From Diplosphaera chodatii (Eukaryota; Chlorophyta; Trebouxiophyceae; Prasiolales; Stichococcaceae), in NCBI GenBank assembly GCA_032358165.1, contig JAALGY010000057.1, positions 1,054,001 through 1,118,000 of the forward strand: a stretch of DNA of 64,000 bases, read 5' to 3'. Positions within the stretch are counted from its first letter, which is position 1; each line of letters starts with the position of its first letter. The notes beneath the pieces were generated by a model that searched no databases, had not been told where the DNA came from, and saw only the letters and a program-made list of their open reading frames with translations. This document shows, piece by piece, positions 33,637 through 53,671 of this stretch. Made by a program: the position numbers and the translations under genes.

Positions 33637-36600
33637 TCACGACCGCGCTGCCAGCGTCGCCAGCAGTTTGGCAGACTGTGCAACATGCCGCTGCTGCGTG
33701 TGGCGCTTCTGCGCTGCAGCCGCTGGGTGCGGCGTCATGCCTACAGCGGCAGTCTTCCCGGCCGCCCTGCGGAGTGGCTTGACGGGTGCTGGGCTGTCTG
33801 CTGCCGGCCCCTCGCCATCGCTGAGGATGATGGCCTGCTGGCTGCTGGCGCCCTCCGGCCTCCTGCAGCTGCCAGACTAGCCTGTCACCATGTCCATGTT
33901 CACTGACAACTTGTGACACTGTGCACTCCAAGAGCCTGCTTCACGTTTGCAAGCCGCCCCAGCGATGGAGTGCATATATTCCAAGACTGGGGCTGAGTGT
34001 GCGGCACGTAGGTGAGTGCCACTCGCGGCATGCTTGGTGCCACGAGCACGAGCACAGCAGTGCATTGTCCGGGGCGCACTTGGCGCGGGCGGCGCCCCGG
34101 CGGGTGCGGAACTTGAGGGGCGTGGTGCGGCTGGCGGCCAGGGCCCCCGGCGTGCCGCCGCCCGGGCTGCCTGCGTTGCGCTCCACCGGCAGCAGCGGCC
34201 GCCGTGGCTTCAGCCGGCTGCCTGCCGGCTTGCTGGAGGATTTGCACGACGTCCGCTTCTGTGCCTGGATTGACACACGGGAGTGGTTGGCATGCACACC
34301 CATCAGTGGCTTGCATACGGAAGGTGCACCCGAGCAAGGGCACTGACATGATTCCCATGTACACATTGCTAGTGGAGTAGGGGCGTGTCTAGGGAACGGT
34401 CAGCAGCAGCCAAAGGAACCCATCAACAGGGACACACATGCCCATGCTCTCAAACTGGGAGGCTTGCCTGCTCGCTTGTGGCAGGGGACACCTCGATTAC
34501 GATGCCAGGCGAATGCTCATCATGGAGCGTAAATGAGGCAGCTGGCGGTGTTGCCAGCGGCACTGGGCTCGGGGCTACTGTGCCCACCGCAGCACGCGCC
34601 TTCAGCACAGACATCGCCAGCGCCTGAGCACAGGCCGGGTACACCCGTCAGCGCAGGCTTTGAGCGTGTGTCATGTTGACACACTGGCCGCACGAGCTGG
34701 GCAGCACACCGCATTGCAGTGCGTCAATGACCTGCTGCAGAGCAGGGTCAGTGAGTACAGGTCACGACGCCGCACCTGCTGCGAATCCACGACCGCCGCC
34801 CGCAGCTGCTCCGCGTTGCGGACCTGCTCGGCTCTGTGCCGCTCCAGGGCCTCCACTGCTGCTGCTGCTTCCTGGTGCGCCGCTCCAAGCTGTGCCTGCA
34901 GGTCAGCCATCTCGCTGGCGTGCCACTCCTCCGCCTCCTTTGCCTCCATCTGCAGCATATCAATTTGCATGTCATCTGACCGGGAACAACAAGTGACGTG
35001 CACCGTGCACGGTTTTGGCTTCCCTCCTCAGATACCCTGCCATACGAGCACCACGGCAACATGGTGGATGCCAAATTTGGGTACAGACGGCGCAAGTGTC
35101 ACCTCGCGTCCCTCGTTTAGCTCGTCCGCCAGATGGCGCAGGGCTGCTGCCGAGAGCTTGTCAGCCCCGGCCAGCTGCGCCGCATGTCGCTCCTCTGCCT
35201 CCTCCAGCTGCTGTGCTGCAGCTTCAACAGAGCGCTGGGCAGCTGCCAGCTGTGTCTTCAGGGCGCGCAGCTCAGCGGCAGTGGTGTCTGCATTCGACTT
35301 TGCCGCCGCCGCTGCTGCCACAGCGTTCTGCTTTTCAACCACAGTCGCCGCCAGTTGCGCACGCAGCGTGGCTGCCTCCTGGCTGGCGGACTCTGCCGAT
35401 GCTGCTGCTGTAGCAGCCTGCTGCGCAGCTGTGGCGGCATCAGTTCGCACTGCAGACAGCTCCTGCACAATCAGGGTACACACTTGGGGCCTATTACGCG
35501 TGCAGCCAGGCGTGTAATGCGAGGACATCCCCATATTCCTGTACGCCTGGCCCAGAAGGACACACTTGTCATCAAGCGGCCATACCCTACCTGGTCCAGC
35601 GCATCAGCACGCCGTGATGCCTGCTCGTGTGCCATACCCGTTGCCGCAACCTGCTTCTGCAGCTGCGCGGCCTGCTGCTCTGCGGCTGATGCTCGGGCCT
35701 GTGCATCTGCCACTGCTTTGGATGACTTGGCAAGCTCCGCTGAGTGTGCCGCCTCAGCAGCCTGAGCGTCGCGGGCGGCCTTGGCAGCGGCAGCCGCAGC
35801 GGCCGTCAGCTCAGCGTTCAGGCCCCGCTGCATTAGTAGAGGCGCAAGCTATCACAGTCGCATGCACACCAAGGCTGAACTACAAGGTGCAAGCGCACAA
35901 CAGGGGCAACCAGAAGGTGCGAGCTTATAAGAGAGTTGCCAGAAATGCACCTGCAAGCGGACGGCCTCCTGCTCAGCGCGCTTCTGTTTTTGCTGGGCCT
36001 CCTGCAGAGCCGCTTCCGCCGCCTGCTGTTCTGCAAACGCTTCCTGCCCAGCCGCCTGCGCCGCTGCCAGTCTCTCCTCGGCTGCCGCAGCCCGCACCTT
36101 CTCTGCTGCCAGCTGCCGGGACGCCTCAGCAGCAGCCGCTGCTGCGGCTGTGTGCATGTCGGCCACTTGGGCCTGCAGCTGCTGGACCGCCGCTGCAGCC
36201 TGCGCTGCGGCTGCCTCAGCCTGTGTGGCAGCTGCCTCGGCTGCAACGGCACGTGTGGCCTCCTGGGCTGCTGACGCTACTGCCACGCTCCGCGCCTCCT
36301 CTGCCTGGCCGGCCGTCTCCTGAAGAGTGTCAGACGTTGCTGGGATGCAGCGCCTTGTTGTGTTTTAAGGGCTTGATGCGTCCAATGTCTACATTCAGCA
36401 GCTCATCAAGTTTGAATTGCATGCTGCTGTGTACATGCACAGTGCGCATCGCTGCTCGAGGGGCACCTGCGCTGCAGCTAGCTCGCAGCCCTGCCGCTGC
36501 AGGTCACCCTGCATAGCCGCAACCTGTGCGTTGGCCTCTGCCAGCTGGTTGCGCATGGTACCCAATGCAGCGGCACCCTCAGAAGCAGCCGCTGAGGAGG

Positions 36601-39600
36601 CTGCCGCGGCCTGGGTGGCAGAGCTGAGGCGCTGCTGGTAGTCTGCCTCCAGCGCTGCGACCTGCTGCGCGTGCTGCGCTGCAGACTGCTCGGCTGCGTA
36701 CGCGGCTGAAGACACGGCTTCCTGCATCCGCTGCTCGGCGGCGCACAGCTGCTGTGCATGCTCCGTGGCGGCCTGCTGCCACCTGGCATCTCTCGCCGCA
36801 AGCTCCTCTGCATGGCTGGCTGTCGCCTGCTGAGCTTCTTGCTGCATAACTTGCAGCTGAGACTCCAGCTTGCTGATGGCTGCGCTGCTGCACCGCGCTG
36901 CCGCCTGCGCTGCTGCCTCCACCTCTGCGGTGCGCGCCCCTGCAGCGTCCAGCGCTGAGGCCGCAGCAACTGCAGCCTGGCTGGCAGCGGCTCCGGCAGC
37001 ATGGAGCTTGGCCTGCATCTCAGCCATCTGCTGTGCCGCCTGCATCTCGGCCTCGACGACCTGCAACATCACAAATCAGCAGTACTCAGTCAGTCCAATA
37101 TTGCCGCCAAGCTATGAACCTGTCTGTCGACACAGACCTCTTGGTGCGCAGCCGCAACATGCGGCGGGCGCACCGCCTCGCGGCTCTTCTCGGCCTCACG
37201 CCGCGCAGCATCCAGGCGCGACTGCAGCTCAGCAGCGCCACTCTCTGCCGCCTGCAGCTCTTCGGCAAGGCGTGCGCCAGCCTGCGGGGCGTCCAACCAT
37301 ACCATGTTCTATGCGAGGTCACTAGATAGACGCTGCAGCTGATCGCGGTGTGCGAGAACAACGTGTGCTGTATGTGCACCTCGTTCGCAGCAGCCAGCTC
37401 GTTGGACATCAGCTCCAGGGCTGCCGCGTTGCGCCCACCCCGCAGCGCCGCCAGCTCGCCCGACAGCCGCGCCACCTCACGCCGCAGCACCTCCGGGTCA
37501 CCCTCCAGCGTCAGGTTCCTCAGCGCCTGGAAAAATGGAAAGGGCGGTCAGCGTCTGAGCTATACTGTTCTTTTCATGTACGATGACGGACCTGCATGCT
37601 GCAAGACCTGTAGCATCAGGGGCAGAGGCAAAGCAGAGGCCCACAAAGGAACAGGTTTTCGTGATGTGGTGAAAGCAAGCGATGTGGGGCAACAGTGCAC
37701 ACCCTGTTCTTGAGCTCCTTGGCGCCACGGGCAAACTCGAGGGTGATCTGCGTTTCCTCTGCAAAGGCGACCGCAGGGCTGATGTTGCAGATCAGCATCG
37801 TCTTCGCATTGCCGCCCAGCGACTCCTACACCCATGAGAAAGTACCTCAATCTCACTCACATGTTGCAGCTGACCATTTATGTGTCAACTGCGCGGTACA
37901 CACTGCCCTGTCAATCGTAGAGTTTCAAAACCAAGATCAGGCTGGGCACTACTCAGAGGTGCTCCGCCCGCCTGCAGCAGGTGCGTGAGCTTGGATTCGC
38001 GGTACGGCACGCAGGGGTGCCCAGCGGTGATGCCGCGGATGACGCGGCCCAGCGTCGTCAGAGAAAGATTGATGCTGCTGGCCTCCCGCAGCCGCTCTCC
38101 CACAGCGCCGCTCATCTTGGCCCGCTCGCTGCCTATGCAATCGGCAACAGAATGTATTGCCTATCCATGCCCGTGCATGCAAGCGTCTTGAACTACATGG
38201 TCAAAGCAATCAGGTCACATATTGTCGTGTCACAGCATGAGCACGGCACTCTGTGATGTATGGATGCAGCCGAGTGTACTGCTGTGGCAGCAACTGTACC
38301 TGCTAAGTCCACCAGCGTAAGGCGTGAGGTGCGCCTTTCAACGACACCACGGTCGGTGGTTGTATCCACCTGCAAGGCAAATGCTCACTACTCAGCGCCA
38401 GCCACCATCATGGCTACTTGCGCTGCACAGATGTCGTGCGGCCGCAGGAGGCCACCTGCACGGTGGCCGTGAAGATGGAGTGCGAGCGGCTGGACTGGTC
38501 GTTGAGCTGCGTCGCTGCCACTCGCCTGTTGTCCGCCCCTCGGTGCATGAGCGCCAGCACCTCCGCAGCTGCAGTCAAAACCGTCCAGCTGCTCCGACCC
38601 GATTTATGCACATTCGCGACCGTGCAGCCCTCCCAGAAGCATGGCAAGGAAACAGTGGCAAGCTGCAAGGTGCAGGGTTCTGACCAGAAGCGACCGGCTC
38701 CGCAGACAGCCCGTCCACAAATGGCCCATGCTTAGGGTGCACTCGGACAGACAGGCTCTTGTCAGACCGAGGCGCCAGAAGGTCCGTGATGTGCTGTAAG
38801 AAGGATGACACAGTGGCAGTTGGCATCATCTGCATGGTGTTGTGTGGCGTACATGGAGTGCAAACTGGTTGAGTGTGCCCACCTCATTGTAGATCTCAAA
38901 GAACGAGCACTGCAGCATGAAGGAGGTGTCCTCCTGCAGCAGCAAGGTTGGAGAGCAATCCGGTGCAAGACCCGGGAACAGCCAGGCTAGCATGCTTCAT
39001 CTCGCCACTGTAGCACATGAACTACATGAAACAAAGCAGCACAGGAAGCTGTACCCATGTCACGAGGGCGTCATACCTGCTGAGCCAGCTGTTGCAGCTT
39101 GGCAAGCAGGTGCTCTGCCATGCGCGGGACCAAGCCCCTCTGCGCACCGTGTGACAATCCCTTGAAGCCTTCTTGGTCTCTTTCACTTTGCGGTTCGTGG
39201 GTGCGTGCACAAGCTCGGGGGTCCAACCCCAGCAGCAGCAGCAACAGCAGCATACCTGTGTGTCACTCTCGTGGAGCGAGCCATGCATTGTGTACGTCTT
39301 GCCGCTGCTGGTCTGCCCATATGCCATGACGGTCGCGTTGAAGCCGTCCAGTGTGTGCTGCACCATCGGGATGCCGATCGCCTCAAAGACGTCCGCCTGG
39401 CTGCCCGTCTGGCCAATGACGGTGTCAAATGCGTAGCTCTGCACAGCACAAGATGGTCACACCATCAAGCATATCTGGCAACGTAGAGGGCAGGTGAGCC
39501 AGGCAGGGCCCACCCCTGTCTGTGCAGTGTCCACCTGGCACTCTTTGCGCAGGCGGATGGTGTGCGCGTCCAGCCGTGCCACATTGCCAACATCACGCTC

Positions 39601-39744
39601 CAGGCCCTGCGCGGGCCGCAGGCGCACCAGCACCTGCGCCGGGGGTGACGACCTTGCACCAGTGAATAGATGAACGCATACACCTCTGTCTTTGGTGTGT
39701 ACCGTCTTGCAGAGTGCCAATGGGACGACTGCGAACCTGCACAT
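33637..39744 (-). CDS. N-terminal-motor kinesin, kinesin-12/KIF15-like
   Basis: Kinesins of this plan move to microtubule plus ends; kinesin-12 acts in spindle and division-plane organisation. Motor landmarks: [11 protein letters not shown] (about 39635), [17 protein letters not shown]-loop [16 protein letters not shown] (about 39330-39280), [16 protein letters not shown], switch [19 protein letters not shown] (about 38510-38460), switch [12 protein letters not shown] (about 38330-38300), [37 protein letters not shown] (about 37990) and [20 protein letters not shown] with [10 protein letters not shown] (about 37790-37700). The GKELKNRV-type end and the HVPYR-like loop suit kinesin-12. A long, extremely Ala/Gln/Glu-rich coiled coil follows (about 37500-34750). 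A basic tail ([16 protein letters not shown], about 34120) and a last exon rich in Ala, Pro and Lys end at TGA 33637-33639. The ATG at 39744 is tentative, since the first exon has no conserved residues. Confidence 0.87.
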
Positions 39745-41051
39745 GGTCTTGAGCCCCGGGCTCCACCATTGCCTCAGCCTGCCAGCCAACGGCCGTAGGG
39801 CATCTGGGGATGGCCGACATTGCTTCGTGTTCAGACGAGGTGTCAGCTTGTGGAACACCCGTCCAGCAGGCTGCAGTTTACGAGAGCTGGAGAGCTGGGC
39901 AATGTGTTCTCATCTGGACGCATCACGCAACATGGCTTCATGATTGCTGCAAAATCAAGTCCACACATGACTTGACCAGCGTCCTTGCAAGAACTGATAC
40001 TGACGGCAAAATCAGGGCTGTTTCCTTCCTGATTTACAGGCTCCAGGCCTCCAGGCTCCAGCACCAAGCTCACGTGGGTCTGTCCCTGAGAAATTTGTAG
40101 GAAGGGTTTTGGTGCAAATTTGCCAGGTGGCGATGACTAACAATGACAGATCAGCTGCCCGCAACGCTCGGAATATTGGCCCACATCGGGCATATTCCGG
40201 ACAAATGTTACAGCTTTGTACCGTGTAGTAGCCGGGATGATGCTGACACGTCTATCCACAGCCGCCAGACGGACGCAGGTATTCTGCACCCACAGGCCGG
40301 CAATTTGTCAGTCACGGCGCAAGTCTTGTGACGTTCCTGCTCTCACAGGTGCGCCTGTATCCTAGTGCACGACCGAGCCTGTCCATTGAAGGCACTTGGT
40401 ATCGGCGCGGCGGCATGCCCGCCATGCTCAAAAGTGGATCGCTGGTGGAGATATAATACCATGGAATAACAGTGAACCGGGCGCGCAGTCACTTGCGCGG
40501 CCCTGAGCAGCAAGTGTGGATGTGCATGTGAGCAGCCTTGCAGCGTCGTGACATCGGATTGTGCGGACCCACATCCGTTCGCGACTTCCGTGAGCACATC
40601 GAGCCCGCGTGCGTGCATGCATGCATGGCACTCATTCCGGCGCCGACCATCGCACAACGTCGGGAGGCGCTTCCTTTGAAGCAATTTGTGTTGAGATCAT
40701 CCTGTCCACCGGTCCTCTTTGGACTGGCTTGTTCCGAAACTCGCAGCTCGAATGTGCGGGTACTCCCGTTGGAAGTCGGGCTGTCATGCATGTCGCTAGC
40801 GGTTCTCCGGCTGCTGCGCATGCATCGCCCAATGAACATCCACCCACATCCCCGCGTTGATGTCTAGAAGCACTTGAAGATTGTGGACGGCATTGGCCGT
40901 GTGCCACAGGGTGGCGCACTTCACACACATGCACAGGGCATCAATGTCAGGGCTGCGGGGCCACACGTCAGACAGCACGGAACAGAACCTGATGCCACCA
41001 CTGGATGTTCATGCAGGGTCTGATGTTCCCTGGCATGTGCAGGGTCACAAC
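39745..41051. other. divergent intergenic region
   Basis: About 1.3 kb between the kinesin and GDPD start codons. No gene or clear repeat is seen, apart from a short CTCCAGG duplication near 40040-40065. Confidence 0.5.
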
Positions 41052-44000
41052 ATGGCGATGTCACGCACTACCTGCGCCGCACTGCTGCTGGTGGTGCTGC
41101 TGGCCGGCGGCGCTGCTGCCCGCAAGCAGCCGCAGAACAGCGACGACGACGACAAGTACGCTCCTGACCGCATGGCCCCTGACAACGCCGCGGACCGGCA
41201 TACATGACACCCTGCTGTCATACATCAGGCATGCGTGCTGTACCGACGCATCACTGGCAGTGCGACTGCCTCAGCAGACTCGCACCATGCAAGGTGGTCG
41301 CCTGATCCAACCTGATACTGCGTGCTGCAGCCGTGGCGGCAAGCACAACAACTACCACCCGCGCGTCCGTGGCTACCTGGTCCAGGGCGAGTCGAACTAC
41401 AACGACAACCAGCCCAGGGATCCCACACCCCTGGCCCCCTCCCGCCTGGGCCCCTATGCCATCGCCCACCGCGGCTCCAGCGGTGGGTTGCGCTGTGACG
41501 TGCACCCCGTTGTAGGCAAGAGCACATCGTGAGCGTCATCACGAATGTGTGGCTGTTGCTGCTCTGGCTGCTGGGCAGTTTCCACTATACACTGCTCTTG
41601 CCATACCTCCCAGCATTCTCTGCTAGCAACTCACTCCTTCACAGACGCAGTCAGGCATTGGGTCGCCATCTGACACCGCAGAATGACGCTGCAGAGATCC
41701 TGCGTGCCATGCAGATACTGTACCATATGCCCTGTGCCTACTATACCAGTAATGTCACCACTGCAGGCGAGCTGCCGGAGCACACGCTCGAGGACTACGA
41801 CCAGGCCATCCGCCTGGTGAGGCACAGTCACAAAACAGCATCTTGGCCAGGGACGACCCCTAAAGCCCTTCGACATGTGCAACGGAATCATAGCATCAGG
41901 CACATCGCCCCCATGCCTGTGCGGGCCAGGCCAGATGCTGGTGTTGATCTGCAGGGCGCCGACTTCATCGAGTGCGACACAGTCCTCACGAAGGATGGCG
42001 TGCTCATCTGCCGTCACGAGGTGCTGTCTGCCAGCAAGACGGTCGTTGCCCGAGGCGGACAGCCTCCTGCTATGTAGAGCACTGAAAGGGTCAGAGTCTG
42101 AACAAGTGTGTCGCCCTGCTGCAGCCCAACCTGAGCAACACCACCAACGCTGACGACATCTTCCCCGACCGCGTCAGTGAGTTGTCCACGGATTTGCCAC
42201 GGCTGTCACGCCTGGCATCATTGCTGCTCACATACTTTGCACTGCAATAGCCAGGGATCCCCATGTGCTGTAGCATATACTGACGTCAGCAGCTTCTGAA
42301 CTTGCTTCGATAACATCGACAAGCGTGTCTGCAGGGACATACACGATCGACTTCTCTAACTCCACTGGCGTGCACTCTGTGGTGAGTGAATTGCACATCG
42401 TGTTTGAGTGCAGCTGCCTCCATGTTTGCACATTGGTTGGGTCTTGTGTCCTTGGTATTGGGGAGGAGGCGGAAAGTGAGTGAAAATACACGGTGCCGCA
42501 GGACCTGACACTGCGGGAGGTCAAGCAGCTGAAGGCCCGGCAGCGGCTTTTCGCCCGCGACCAGTCCTACGTGCGACAGTCTTCGCTGTGTTACTTGCAC
42601 GATCATGACCCTGCCCACGTCACTGCTGTGCTTCCCTGTTGTTCATTGGACGATTCGAGCAATGGTGGCCTCATTTGACTGTCTGCTGTCGCAGAACGAC
42701 ATGTTCGGCATCCCGACATTCCAGGAGTACATCGACCTGGCGCTGAACGCCCGCCGCGTCGTCGGCATGTAAGATCCATATACCCCATTCTTCTCATCCT
42801 CCTTACAGTACTTGCTGCTTACACCCTTCATATGGTAGCCATGGGCTCTGCTACTCCTACTACACATCTGCGCCATCATGGCTGAGACCTGCCCTTGCAG
42901 CTACCCCGAGACGAAGCACCCGGTGTGGCACGACAGCTTCAAGCTGCCGGCGCTCAACGGCCGCTCCATGACGCAGGAGCTGCTGCGGGTGTGTGGCAGA
43001 GTCAACCACAAACGTTGCCCTGTGACACCTTAGCAACCGTCAGTGTTCTGCTGATGTGGCTGGATGTCAGTGTGCATATGTGGCATACACTGTGCTCCAG
43101 ATGCACATACCTGCAACCATTCACCCTGTTCTTTGAACTGGTGCTGAAGCAGCAAACTCGACAGAACTGAGCAGGTGACATGGTTACGTTGAAGTGCTGC
43201 AGATCCTGAAGAGGAATGGCTATGGCGGCAAGCTTGACAGCAAGCAGTGGCTGGCGCAGGTGGGTTGCAAGCAGACTGCCTTCAGGTTGCAAATCCATCA
43301 AACATCAGATCAGAACATCAGAGAGAGAGAGTCCCTGAAACCAAGCAGGATGAATGCCATGCCCACACCATCGGCTGACCTGGCAATTTCTATGCAATGT
43401 GCAGCCGGTGTTCATCCAGTCGTTCGAGACCCGGAACCTGCAGCAGATCCGCCCACTGACGAACCTGCCGCTCGTGCAGCTGCTGTCAGGCCCCACGGTA
43501 ACCTTCAGTCACAAACTCCGCCTCACAATTCCGACAACACACATCTGATGCACAAGTCACATGGTGCATTGCTCATAGCCCATGTGGTCATGGAACGAAT
43601 CTGACATGGCGGTCTATTTGTGCAGTCGGCAATCCCCGACCAGGGCACCGGAGAGGTGGGTGCCAACGGCACCGCCGGCACTGCAAGGCCCGCCCGCCGC
43701 TACGCCGTAAGTTGACATCAGCACCGCTGCATGACCAAGCTGGAACTACCAAGTAGACTCTGCCAGCCGCAAAAGCAACCTTGGTGGTGCAAGCATGGTG
43801 CCGCGATGTGCCTGTGCAAATATCTTGTTGCCAAGGATCCAGGGCTTGGACCTACTGCTGAGAGTCTGCCGTACCTGGGTGCACAGGAGCTGATCACCGA
43901 CAGCGGCCTGAAGGAGATTGCCACCTACGCTGATGCGGTCGGCCCTGACAAGGGCATCATTGTGCCAGTGGTTGGCGGCAACATCAGGTTTACCACCGAC

Positions 44001-44742
44001 TTTGTCGAGCGGTAAGAGGACCTGTCAGTCTGTACCCGATATTTGCTGTCCATCTGCACCACGTCACATCACCACACGCAACATCTGCTGCTATTGCATC
44101 GCCCACTGCATATGGCTTCGTGGCACGTTGCACGTTGTCATGCTCGCGTTGCTCAGTAGCTCCTGTCACCCCGCAGGGCGCACGCGGCAGGTCTGCAGGT
44201 GCACCCGTACACCTTCCGCAACGAGCCCGTGTTCTTCGCCCGCAACCTGGTGCCGCCGACCATCATGTCCGAGTGAGCTGCCTGACAGCGCCTGTTGGGC
44301 CAACAGCCAGTGCTGGGCTAGCTGAGCAATCACACGCGGCCGTCGCCTGGTATCGGCAAGCCATGCTATTGCGAGGTGTACGATGTCAGACTATAGATGC
44401 CGCATGGTTGTGTAAAGCTCATGCTGGCTGCGCAGGTACGAGCTGTACTTCCAGGAGCTCGATGTCGATGGCGCCTTTGCTGACTTCGTTGAGAGCCTGA
44501 AGTTCTACTTCGTCGCTCGCCGTCAGAATGCCGAGTTCCCCAGGCGCCAGGTGATCAGATTGCGCAGCCTATGCTGCCTATTCGGGGAAGGATGTTTTTG
44601 CTAATTGCCTGCGCATGCTGAGCTGGAGGACAAGTAATGCTGCCTCAAACAATCGAGGTCAGTTGCCACATCCATATCATGTTTTATGTTGCAGATCTTC
44701 CCTAAGGTCAGCACGGCCACGAACGCCACCGCATCGCTGTAA
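41052..44742 (+). CDS. GDPD: glycerophosphodiester phosphodiesterase, secreted/ER
   Basis: GDPDs split glycerophosphodiesters into glycerol-3-phosphate and an alcohol; in plants and algae they help phosphate recycling. The ATG at 41052 starts a classical signal peptide (TCAALLLVVLLAGGAAA), then an acidic spacer with DDDDK. Catalytic motifs are YAIAHRGSSGELPEHTLEDY (His, Arg, Glu; about 41455-41800) and DFIECDTVLTKDGVLICRHE (about 41960-42020). Further conserved blocks are DLTLREVKQLKARQ, IPTFQEYIDLAL, GIYPETKHPVWH (42760-42930), FIQSFETRNLQQI and LQVHPYTFRNEPVFFA (about 44190-44240). About 16 exons end at TAA 44740-44742. The C-terminal part ELYFQELDVDGAFADFVESL follows the plant/bacterial GlpQ-like form. 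The exon 1 junction is ambiguous (GT at AA|GTACGC or a GC donor). DDDDK is low-complexity acidic sequence and not evidence of processing. Confidence 0.93.
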
Positions 44743-45552
44743 GAAGTCTCTTCTTACGAAGATTTTAGGCATGACATCCCGCCGGAAGCTGCAGATGACG
44801 AATACAGCCATTTAAGAGAAGCAGTTTCCACTGTGATCACCTCCCGAAACGAAGCACCGAATACGATTGACACCGTGAAGTCTTTGACATGAGACGCCAG
44901 TGTGTACTGCGAACAGGAATTTTTTAAAATGGCTGAAACAACCGGGCAATAGTTCCACCATAACTTGCGGCAGACTCCTGCTGCACCGATACAGCGGTCA
45001 TGCACCGTCGTGTGACACGATGATAACATCGGCAACCTGCCAGCACAGCATCCCCAGAAGAGGGCAGCGGTCGTCCACAGCGCCGCCAAGCCTGTTGAGA
45101 ATTCTAATTGCCATGCCAAGCTGCTTGGCAGTGATAGCGTCTACGCTGCAACTGAACAAGGCTCATGATATGTTCACCCCACATGACTCTGTGCACTATT
45201 ACGGTTACAATAAGTCGGTCGTTGCTGAGCATAAGTATGATTTTGTCATCGTCATGGGATTGCTGACATTGCACTGGGTGTGCGGAGCAGTCCGTCTAGG
45301 AAAGGTGACGCTTTTGATTTGCAGTTGCATACTGTTTCATAAGCGCCACTCAACTCTCTGCGAACCTGAAAACATAATAGTCCAAGCTGGCAATGTCACG
45401 GTGCACCCCAACCCTGAATGTGAAGGCTGCCATTGCAGATCGCTGGTGCATGATGTACAACTTGGCCGAGCTGAGATGTGGCCTGGCACCACATAGTGCA
45501 GCCATCCGAAACCATTTCCACACAGGAAATGTCCTTGTCAGCTGCGATGGCA
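44743..45552. other. convergent intergenic region
   Basis: Lies between the GDPD and ISWI stops. It is noticeably richer in A/T than its neighbours. The plus-strand open frame at 44900-45496 has no recognisable features. Confidence 0.5.
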
Positions 45553-52954
<7,402 letters not shown>

Positions 52955-53671
52955 CCTGGTGTGGGCCACCACCCGCGACCAACGGCCGCAAGCGCCGCAG
53001 GTGGCTACAGCTGAGCGGAGAGAAGTGTATACAGATACCTCCCCAACGAGGCGGAATGCTGCGCTTGAGTACGCAGCAGAGACCGGAACGCCCGCCTGAA
53101 CAATCACGTTCTTGAATTTTTTGATCGACCGCAATCTGACACGCTCCGCAGCCCGCCAGCCCTTGCCTATAGAGGTGGTGACTGTCTTAGAGAAGCGTTT
53201 GGACCGTTTGATAAACTGACGTTGGCAATGGCCGAGGGCCACCAAACTTTGAACGGCCGTGCATGCTCTCCAGGGTTTGGCGACAACTGCAGCGGGCTCA
53301 TCAAACAGACAGGCAGGCCCTGGCCCCGTGGTCGCTGTGATGCTTGGGTGCTTGGTATCAACAGCAGGTGCACAGTAGAGTACATAGACTTGCTGGACCC
53401 TTTGCTGTACATACACTGCAGATCGTCCGGAACGCCAAACCATTTTGACAACAAACAAATGATCATACGGTAGTCTGCTCCTGCTCTGCCTGTGATGCAA
53501 GAAATATGCGAAGCAACACCCCGGATGCACCTGTGCGCAGCGTCGCACGAGCTTTGCAATGCGCATGCTGATGCCTCGTGCAGCAGCAGGCCCCAGCGGC
53601 TGTCGTCCCTCTGCAGCCTAAGCCGAGCAGGCGGGCACATTGATACCCCGCTGAGGCGTCTGCATTTGCAT
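52955..53671. other. intergenic region upstream of ISWI
   Basis: About 700 bases between the end of the CRAL-TRIO gene and the ISWI start, both on the minus strand. It must hold the ISWI promoter. No further gene is recognised. Confidence 0.5.

Noticed and set aside
34660..36516. Plus-strand Ala/Ser/Cys-rich frames of up to 316 residues
   Set aside because: Mirror images of GCN-rich codons in the kinesin coiled coil on the minus strand.
41140..41175. DDDDK sequence after the GDPD signal peptide as a processing site
   Set aside because: Acidic low-complexity runs are common in mature N-termini and nothing else suggests specific cleavage.
44900..45496. 198-residue open frame between GDPD and ISWI
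   Set aside because: No domain, no splice structure, located between two convergent stops; probably a chance frame in A/T-richer DNA.
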